A stretch of DNA of 41,474 bases. Source: Barthelona sp. PAP020 (Eukaryota > Metamonada: BaSk clade). The stretch spans positions 1 to 41,474 of the forward strand of contig JARQWU010000066.1 in the NCBI GenBank assembly GCA_040182905.1, read 5' to 3'. The first letter of the stretch is position 1; every line of letters begins with the position of its first letter. The notes under the pieces were generated by a model. The model made no database searches and was not told the origin of the DNA. It saw only the letters and a list, made by a program, of their open reading frames with translations. A program made the translations under genes and the position numbers. Positions 35,251 through 41,474 of the stretch are shown piece by piece.

Positions 35251-37023
35251 ATGCTTTCTGGTTTATTAGCTTCTACTGGTTTAGACGTTTTTACTTTACC
35301 TCCCATTTGGAACCGATTAATCAATGATTTAAAAGGTTATCCTGAACCTGAACAAAAAATTGATTTTATTCGTGATTTTTTAAAGAGCACTGTCCCTGAA
35401 GATACCGATAATCATGCAATTGTTACTGCTCTTTTGAGGAATTTTCCCAAAGCTTATCATTTATATGTGATTAATGTTTTTTCAACAGTATATAATTTTA
35501 CTTATCGTACATTAAAGACTTTTTTACAAGGTTTAAATGATAATGAAAAGACTTATGTGTTAGCTTTTTATGCACGTTGTTCACCTTTCTATAATCAAGC
35601 TCTCATACATGAATTTGTTCAAAATTTACCTTCTAGATTACGTGGTTATGTTATGTTACAACCAATAGGACAAGGATATTACGGACTTGATCCCAATTTT
35701 TTGTTTAAGCAACTTGATGAATGGGCTAAGCGTTGTCGAAGACCTGAAGAAATTACTCGTGTAATTGACACTATTTGTGTTACTTCAATTCAAACTGGTC
35801 ATATTAAGGATTTAGATTTATTTTTGATTGTAACTTTTAGCGATTTTACAAGACAAGCACTCAATCAATTTGATGTTGCTGGAAACTTTATTTGTAAATT
35901 ATGGCCAGTTCTTGATGATTATATGATTCTGGCAATGGCTCTTGCTTTGGGAAACAATCGTAATTTTGTTGATTTGATGAGTATGGGCTTGCCTGTCATT
36001 TCGAATGACAACGTTGTTGAAAGATTCAACTCTTTATCCAAACAAATATCTCCCAGTCATCCAGTTACAGCGCCAAATAGATTACCAAATCCTTTCCAAA
36101 GGATTTGGCTACCAGGTGTTCAATATCAACAGATGTCTCAACAACAAATGTATCAGCAAATGCCTCAGCAACAAATGTGTCAGCAAATGCCCCAGCAACC
36201 CACACCTGGGATTCAATCAATGAATCAGCAAATGCCTCAACAACCTAAACCTGGGATTCAACCTGCAAATCAACAGCAAATGTATCAACAAATGCCTCAA
36301 CAACAAACTACACCTGGTATTCAATCTGCGAATCAACAAATGCCTCAACAACCTACACCTGGTATTCAATCTGCTCAACAGCAAATGTATCAACAACAAC
36401 CTACACCAGGTATTCAATCTGCAAATCAACAAATGTCTCAACAACAAACTTATCAATCTCTATATCCATCACCTGAAAATTCATATCAACAACCTGTTCA
36501 ACAACCCATGCAACAACAAGCTCCTAATCAAAGTGGATACCAACAATGGACCCCTCAACCACCTCCCAGAAGAAATACCACTTTGTCCGAAATCGAAGAA
36601 TCATTGAATCAAACGACTAAGAACCTTTCTGACTCTATCAATTCTATGGTCAATTTCCTTGTCGTGGGTGGACAACAAACTCCTGCAAAGAGACCCCCAA
36701 CAGGCGACTATGAACCAAGATACTTTGCAGATTTTGTTCACTTAATAAACCCTGATGGATCATTTGCTCAAGTGTATATGTGTGCCTTAGGACGTCATTT
36801 AGTTTGGTCAATTGATCAAAACAGTCAAATTATTGGACAAATTGCAATTGTACCTGGTTGTCAAGTTTCTCCTGCTGGAACTGAGTTAAAAAGAGCTGCT
36901 GGTTTCTTGGCTTTTGCTCATTGTGTGGCAGTTACTTCTTTAGAAGGAAGAACTTATCTTTTTGGTGTGTCTGACAAGAATACTTGTGACAAGTGGATTC
37001 AAGCTATCAAGAATCAACTCTGA
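35251..37023 (+). CDS. Q-repeat protein with C-terminal PH domain
   Basis: A 590-aa protein in three parts. Residues 1-285 form a helical globular region I do not recognise (starts MLSGLLASTGLDVFTL; contains LPSRLRGYVMLQPIGQGYYG). Residues about 293-430 are a Gln/Met/Pro repeat with at least five PTPGIQSANQQMPQQ-like units. Residues about 490-590 read as a pleckstrin homology domain: beta strands around LINPDGSFAQVYMCALGRHL, then GQIAIVPGCQV and YLFGVSDKNTCDKW with IQAIKNQL as the closing helix with its invariant-type Trp. PH domains bind phosphoinositides or proteins, so a membrane- or cytoskeleton-linked scaffold is likely. It is convergent with the CNOT3 gene. Confidence 0.8.
   Translation: MLSGLLASTGLDVFTLPPIWNRLINDLKGYPEPEQKIDFIRDFLKSTVPEDTDNHAIVTALLRNFPKAYHLYVINVFSTVYNFTYRTLKTFLQGLNDNEKTYVLAFYARCSPFYNQALIHEFVQNLPSRLRGYVMLQPIGQGYYGLDPNFLFKQLDEWAKRCRRPEEITRVIDTICVTSIQTGHIKDLDLFLIVTFSDFTRQALNQFDVAGNFICKLWPVLDDYMILAMALALGNNRNFVDLMSMGLPVISNDNVVERFNSLSKQISPSHPVTAPNRLPNPFQRIWLPGVQYQQMSQQQMYQQMPQQQMCQQMPQQPTPGIQSMNQQMPQQPKPGIQPANQQQMYQQMPQQQTTPGIQSANQQMPQQPTPGIQSAQQQMYQQQPTPGIQSANQQMSQQQTYQSLYPSPENSYQQPVQQPMQQQAPNQSGYQQWTPQPPPRRNTTLSEIEESLNQTTKNLSDSINSMVNFLVVGGQQTPAKRPPTGDYEPRYFADFVHLINPDGSFAQVYMCALGRHLVWSIDQNSQIIGQIAIVPGCQVSPAGTELKRAAGFLAFAHCVAVTSLEGRTYLFGVSDKNTCDKWIQAIKNQL
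36199..36450 (+). repeat. In-frame tandem repeat, PTPGIQSANQQMPQQ-type units
   Basis: Five imperfect units of 15-21 codons lie inside the PH-domain gene, each starting PTPGIQ, PKPGIQ or TTPGIQ and ending in a Q/M/P run. Flanking Q-rich codons extend it to about 36130-36531. CAA and CAG codons are mixed, so this is not a pure CAG run. The unit number may vary between strains. Confidence 0.85.
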
Positions 37024-37256
37024 TATTTGCCTCAAAAATTAAAAAACAATAAACAATAAACCCTGATTTTATTTTTTGCCTGATTTATTTTCTTTTTTTC
37101 ATTCCATTTCCTTCGAAAGCCATTACAAGTAGTTCTTGCTGAACCAAATATATATGTGTATATTAGAATATCAAAATTATCCAGTATTGGATTGGAAAGA
37201 ACGACTAACTTTCTGAGCAGGTATGTAGTCAATGGTAAGATATTTGCAATAAAAAA

Positions 37257-39098
37257 TCAAGCATATTTACCTTTTCCTTCTAAGAATTCATAATCAAATG
37301 TAAAATCATGAATCTTTTGAGGTCTCAAAAATTCTTCTCCCTCAGGATTCACGACTAAGTAATCCCCTTTCTCATAAGCATTAGTTGTCTCTGGATTACT
37401 GTCTCTTAAAAACCAAGCACTTTCTTCAGTATGATATCTCCAATGATTCTTTTTCAATCGGTTATTAGCAATGTGCTGCAAATGTGCTGATTCAAAAAAA
37501 CTCAGATAAAATAATAACTCAGGTGAAAACTTAGCTAATACTGAAGCATTTGGTGAAAGAACAAGAGAAGAAGGTATTTGAGGGTAGTATGAAGGTGTTG
37601 GCCACGGATTTTGAGGCACATATTTCATATAATGCAAATGCTCAAAAATTGTAACGCTTTCATTCAGGGTGGAATCAATTCTTGTCTTTAGATAGCGAAT
37701 GGGATCTTTCTTGAATTGTTCCTTGTGTAAAAGTTGCTTCTTTACATTCGAATTTGATTCTGGTTGAAAAGATGTTGAAATACATGAAGGAACTCTACTT
37801 GATGGTGAATGTACAGAAGTTGGTTCCTTAGAATATGGAGTTGGTTGTCCAGTTTGTATGGTCTCATTTTGATGTGCGCTATCCTCAACAACGATGAGAT
37901 TGTCATATTGTCTGAAATCAGAAGATTGATCCTTAACTGATCTTGTTGAAGGAACGATTATTGATGGTGGGGGTGCTATTGGAGGCTTTCTATCCTCTTT
38001 TCTATCAGTATTTGCATTTCGCAAAATAGCAGCCAAACTCTTAGATTCAACCCGGGGAGATGGAGAAAGCACCATAGTAGGAAGACGTTTAAAACCTAAA
38101 TTTCGACTAGATGTGGTTGATGTGACTTCTAACTCATTATTTGTGGTTTGTGTGGTATTGGTCACGTGACTCAAAGTACTGGACTTGGAAACAACGCTGT
38201 AACTATCATCAGTGGCAGTATCATCATTTGAAGTTAGCTTTTCACTCGTGCCACAAGACTCAACATCCGAAAAGTCGGAATCTTTTCCAAGTGATACATT
38301 CACTTCATAATGCTTAGAACCTTCTTGTAGATCATCATAAAAGTTGGTATCGATGAAAAAATCATCAGTGTTATAGAAATCAACATAGTACTCGAGTTGA
38401 GGTTGAACAATTTCAATGACTTCCTCGGGGTCTAATTGATCATTGAACACACTACGATACAATTCTTCAATTTTTTGCAAATGAAAACGATGTGACTCAA
38501 TATGTCCCTCAAAGGTAATGATAGATTCACTGATCTGTTGTTGGATTCTCTTTTTCTTTGTTTTACTTAAAGAAGCCATCAAATCATCTATTTCTGTTTC
38601 GGCATTTTCAATTAAGTCTTCCAAATCTCTTTTAATAGTTTGCAAATATTCCAAACATTGATCCTTTGGTTCAGAAATTTTTGATTTTCTCGCAGCTTGT
38701 TGTAATCCTTCTTTTGAATATGCTTTTGTCTTTGCCTCTTTTTCTAAACCTTTAAATCGTTCCATTCTCTCTTCAATTATCCTTCGTGAACGTTTCAAAG
38801 TATCTTTATCTCGATAATCTCCTTGTGATATCCATGATTTTATATTGTCTCTTAATCTTTGTAATTTTTTTGTTTCTATTATATTAGTGTAATTTAAATT
38901 TTAAAAATACCCTTTTTTATTTCACAATGTATCTTATCTTCTTGTAAAGCAGATCCTACTGTTTCTAATCTGTCCCATAACGTATCAATCAACGAAATAC
39001 CTTCTTCAACTTTGCGTAACGTTCGGTCTATGTCATCTATAACAGTTAGAATATATGTTAATATTAAAGATACTTTGTAATTTTCGCTTTTCACTCAT
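37257..39098 (-). CDS. CNOT3: CNOT3/NOT5, CCR4-NOT subunit (three exons)
   Basis: Exons 39098-39074, 39036-38911 and 38875-37257 join in phase to give 589 aa. The N-terminus (MSEKRKLQNDIDRTLRKVEEG, split across intron 1) matches the NOT3 coiled-coil domain. It continues with EIKKETKKLQRLRDNIKSW across intron 2 and FKGLEKEAKTKAYSKEGLQQ. The middle (about 240-430) is Ser/Thr/Pro-rich. The C-terminal NOT box is clear: TPSYYPQIPSS, HIANNRLKKNHWRYHTEES and FTFDYEFLEG. The protein links CCR4-NOT deadenylase to mRNA decay and transcription control. Without the introns the third exon alone looks like a 513-aa protein lacking its start. Both introns are GT-AG. Confidence 0.93.
38876..38910 (-). other. 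CNOT3 intron 2 (35 nt)
   Basis: Starts GTATTTTTAA and ends ATATAATAG on the coding strand, with ACTAAT as a likely branch site about 10 nt before the end. It splits a Glu codon (G/AA). Without removal the frame ends 4 codons later. Confidence 0.9.
39037..39073 (-). other. CNOT3 intron 1 (37 nt)
   Basis: Starts GTATCTTTAA and ends GTTATAG on the coding strand, with TCTAAC as branch site about 12 nt before the end. It splits an Asn codon (A/AT) after MSEKRKLQ. Confidence 0.9.
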
Positions 39099-39293
39099 AT
39101 TATTAACAAACACATCAAAAAAAAAATTTTCTTCATTCAATTCTTCAAATCGTCTGAATAAAACTTTGAAGTGTATAATTTCTCTTTTACAAAATATAAT
39201 GTTTGATCAAAATAAAAATGACTTTTAAATATTTATTCAAAAAAAAATGGAATTATTGAATGTTCAATGCCAATCAAAGAACTAACAGTAAAA

Positions 39294-40484
39294 TCAATCA
39301 TCATCACTAATCAAGCCTAATTTCCTTTCAAATTCATAAATTTCAGAATGCATCTCATCAATTTCTTGATTGATCAATTCTTCTTTATTTGCTGCCTTCT
39401 TTAATTCTTTGTTTTTTAAGAAATGGTATTGTTGTAACTTATATTTTGGTTCTGTGTATTTTAAAGGTGGATTCATTAATAATTCAGCGGCGCTTTTATT
39501 CTTAGGCTTTATCCTTAATTTCTTGGACCTAGCAACCAATCGTTTGCTGTAGTCCAAAGTTTCCAAAGTCACTGGCTTTGACAAAGCAGAAATGAACAAT
39601 TCCCAATCCATTTGCTGTTGATAATTCCGAGTCATAATATCAGTATCAATGAAGGAAGTGTCTAAACCAATAGTTTCCTCAAGAAAATTATTCAAATGTT
39701 CATTATTCAATTTACACAGAACATTTGGAGGTAAATATGTAGAAAATGTGTCTCTAATTGTTGGCTCCATGGAACCAACACACTTTACAGGAACTCCAGA
39801 TACAGGCCCTTGAATTCTTGAAACTGGTCTTTTTTTTTCAATCAATGAGGTAAATCCCTCAACAACACCACATGATGAATGTGAACACATCATATTCTTG
39901 GCAGATTTTGGCACATGGAATTGGGTATGTGAAAGGGAAGAATCAACATTCACATGAGGATCTTCATAGCCACATAATTTCTGCAAATTCTTTCGTTGCC
40001 TCTTCTTATTTGATAAATCTAACAGTCTTTCCTGACGAAACAAAATATTTTTCTCCAAATTTGCAATCTCTTTTTCTCTTTCCACTTCTAACTTTTGTAA
40101 AACAGTAAATACAGCAAATTCAGTCAAATTTTCAGATGATTCTTCTTGTATATGATCCCAAATAGCCGGTGGTATTGGTGTAACATTGGTTGCAATTTTT
40201 CTAAAATGATCAGGTCCTTTAACAAGAACAGATTCCCCCAAATCATTTTCAATTGGAATTAAATTCAATTTTATTCCTTGACTATATGGTGTTTTTGCTG
40301 TGTTTTCAAGTTGAACTCTCTTTTGTTTTTGAGATTGTAATAGTTTCCTTTGTTCATCATGAAACAGTTTTCTTTTATTCACATAATTAATATCTGGATT
40401 ATTTAACATAATATTATCTGATAAATCATTCGCTATATACAAAAAAAAAATTAAATTTGAAATTTTTTTTTTTTCACCATTCAT
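39294..40484 (-). CDS. Charged coiled-coil protein, unknown
   Basis: A 396-aa protein I cannot place. Residues about 40-60 and 130-175 are charged helices (KLEVEREKEIANLEKNILF). One Cys/His cluster (MMCSHSSCG, near 208-216) could bind metal but is too small for a known finger. The C-terminus has a KSAAELLMNPPLKYTEPKYK segment and then a coiled coil ending LISDDD. The N-terminal 25 residues include a hydrophobic stretch coded by a T-run that looks unnatural. A 45-nt GT-AG intron at 40433-40477 could remove it in frame, giving MNANDLSDNIML. Equally the start could be the Met of MLNNPDIN. A nuclear role is only a guess from composition. Confidence 0.68.
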   Translation of the reverse strand: MNGEKKKISNLIFFLYIANDLSDNIMLNNPDINYVNKRKLFHDEQRKLLQSQKQKRVQLENTAKTPYSQGIKLNLIPIENDLGESVLVKGPDHFRKIATNVTPIPPAIWDHIQEESSENLTEFAVFTVLQKLEVEREKEIANLEKNILFRQERLLDLSNKKRQRKNLQKLCGYEDPHVNVDSSLSHTQFHVPKSAKNMMCSHSSCGVVEGFTSLIEKKRPVSRIQGPVSGVPVKCVGSMEPTIRDTFSTYLPPNVLCKLNNEHLNNFLEETIGLDTSFIDTDIMTRNYQQQMDWELFISALSKPVTLETLDYSKRLVARSKKLRIKPKNKSAAELLMNPPLKYTEPKYKLQQYHFLKNKELKKAANKEELINQEIDEMHSEIYEFERKLGLISDDD

Positions 40485-41146
40485 TTATGGAAAATATATT
40501 GGTAATGAATAACATATATTCAATATAAATTGATTTGTTGAACATATAAAGATATAAATATATAGTGCTTCTTTTAAAAAAAATATTTTTTGGAAAAATG
40601 CGTTTAAACTTTCATTTTCAATGTTTTTGAATTAAATTTAATACTGGTGTTTTTATTTAAAATTAAAAAAGAATATTTAAATGATTTTTATTAGATATTT
40701 ATGAGGTATGAATTGTTCAGTGAACAACGAAACGAGTTAGCTTAAGGTTTGGGAAAAACTCACGTGGATTCAGATGCCCAAGTAACTTAAAACAAATTGG
40801 ACCTAAATGTGGTTAAGAAACAACAAATAACGGAAGTGATATTTAATAACCTCTTTATAACTCTAATAAATTCCATTTATTAAAATATGAACTTCCACAT
40901 TAATTCGTTCATTTTGAAACGAATTTTATTTGAAAATTGGAACAATAAGTCAATTCAATTTATTTTCCTTAAAAAATTAAATATTTTAAATAATTTTAAA
41001 TAAAATTAATTTATAATATTAATAGCTAAACAACAGAAATATTAAAGAACCTAATATACATTCTTTTCATTTAGAATTTAGAATTTTTATTCAAATAAAT
41101 ACTCAAACTTGTAAACTCTAATTTTTTAATCTTGAAATCAATAGTT
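40485..41146. other. AT-rich region with a possible structured segment
   Basis: No coding frame is visible. Most of it is very AT-rich, but 40710-40840 has more G and C than its surroundings. It can form a stem from TTTGGG (40748-40753) with CCCAAG (about 40778-40783), extended by AAG/CTT. This may be a small non-coding RNA gene. I recognise no snRNA, snoRNA box, SRP or RNase P motif. Confidence 0.35.
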
Positions 41147-41217
41147 GGTCTTATGGTCTAGGGGTAGGACAGCGGACTTTGAATCCGCTAGCCCCGGTTC
41201 GATTCCGGGTAAGACCA
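41147..41217 (+). tRNA. tRNA-Gln (anticodon UUG)
   Basis: 71 nt folding as a full cloverleaf. The acceptor GGTCTTA pairs with TAAGACC, with discriminator A. The D arm is GTCT/GGAC with loop AGGGGTA. The anticodon arm is GCGGA/TCCGC with loop CTTTGAA, anticodon TTG reading CAA. The T arm is CCCGG/CCGGG with loop TTCGATT. No intron and no encoded CCA, as in nuclear tRNA genes. The internal B box (GGTTCGATTCC) is intact. Confidence 0.96.
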
Positions 41218-41219
41218 TG

Positions 41220-41223
41220 TTTT
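41220..41223 (+). terminator. Pol III T-run terminator of tRNA-Gln
   Basis: Four T's two bases after the tRNA end, the usual RNA polymerase III stop signal. Confidence 0.7.
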
Positions 41224-41474
41224 GAATTCTAAAATATTATCCAGAGGATCGAGTCTCAGATATTTAACGTTAGACTAAAGGGCAAAATAAATAAACATCT
41301 AATAATTTCAACAATAAATTCTGAACAGTTTATATCCAACTCTTAGGTGTGGGGGGTGGTGGTTGAGATGTTAGCAGCGTGATCTTTCTTTCCCTCTTAT
41401 ATTAAATAACATAAAAAAAAAAAAAAATAAATTTTGCGAAACCGGACTATCACAACAACAAATTAAATGTAAAT
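41224..41474. other. Right edge, no gene recognised
   Basis: AT-rich with one G-rich patch (GTGTGGGGGGTGGTGG, about 41347-41362) and a run of A's near 41413-41427. No frame or RNA fold that I can support. It may continue into a feature beyond the window. Confidence 0.4.

Noticed and set aside
36217-36456. Leu/Arg-rich minus-strand frame over the Q-repeat
   Set aside because: It is the antisense shadow of the repeat in the PH-domain gene.
37023-37257. Extra 3' exon for CNOT3 using a GT near the stop codon
   Set aside because: The NOT box already ends where the family ends, and the candidate intron lacks the short-intron signature.
1-41474. CRISPR arrays, bacterial operons or Shine-Dalgarno sites
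   Set aside because: The gene content, introns and tRNA are eukaryotic, and no regularly spaced repeats were seen.

Overview
This is a gene-dense, AT-rich stretch of nuclear DNA from a single-celled eukaryote that builds a motile cilium. About 28 protein genes lie on both strands. Gaps are usually 50-400 bases, and nearly all genes read as one uninterrupted frame. TAA, TAG and TGA are all used as stops, so the code looks standard. Evidence for a eukaryote: TAF6, Arp6, CNOT3/NOT5, GID4, VMA21, TMEM50, a RecQ4-type helicase, a nuclear-type tRNA-Gln and two GT-AG introns of 37 and 35 nt in the CNOT3 gene. Evidence for a cilium and centriole: IFT25, IFT27, a CFAP221/PCDP1-like protein and a POC5-like centrin-binding protein. 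I cannot name the lineage from sequence alone.

Layout. 1-1108: a gene-poor edge with two copies of a diverged ~143 bp repeat and a fragment resembling the end of a tyrosine recombinase. 1109-5904: three minus-strand genes (type I membrane protein, FHIP-like dynein-adaptor subunit, C3H zinc-finger chromatin protein). 6205-14664: calmodulin-like protein, class 3 aldehyde dehydrogenase, CFAP221-like protein, a small unknown and a RecQ4-like helicase. 14960-21030: a helical-repeat protein, a VWA/Cache-type membrane protein, TAF6, an 87-aa unknown and a seven-helix membrane protein. 21102-28557: a large TPR-like protein, an EF-hand protein, Arp6, a small unknown and GID4. 28950-33651: VMA21, a hidden small split gene not readable as one frame, TMEM50, the IFT25/IFT27 pair and an SMPD4-like protein. 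33892-40484: POC5-like, a Q-repeat/PH-domain protein, CNOT3 and a coiled-coil unknown. The right end is AT-rich and carries tRNA-Gln(UUG) at 41147-41217.

Three things stand out. The two subunits of the IFT25-IFT27 heterodimer are neighbours, head to head, sharing a 51-bp promoter; two other divergent pairs share only 71-72 bp. These short promoters switch from A-rich to T-rich in the middle, so each gene has its own T-rich leader, the common feature before start codons in this window. A small gene at 29541-29835 becomes readable only with a 32-nt GC-AG intron plus one further frame correction. The genes form no single pathway, but ciliary/centriolar genes (IFT25, IFT27, CFAP221, POC5) and chromatin/transcription genes (TAF6, Arp6, C3H finger, CNOT3, RecQ4) are both well represented.
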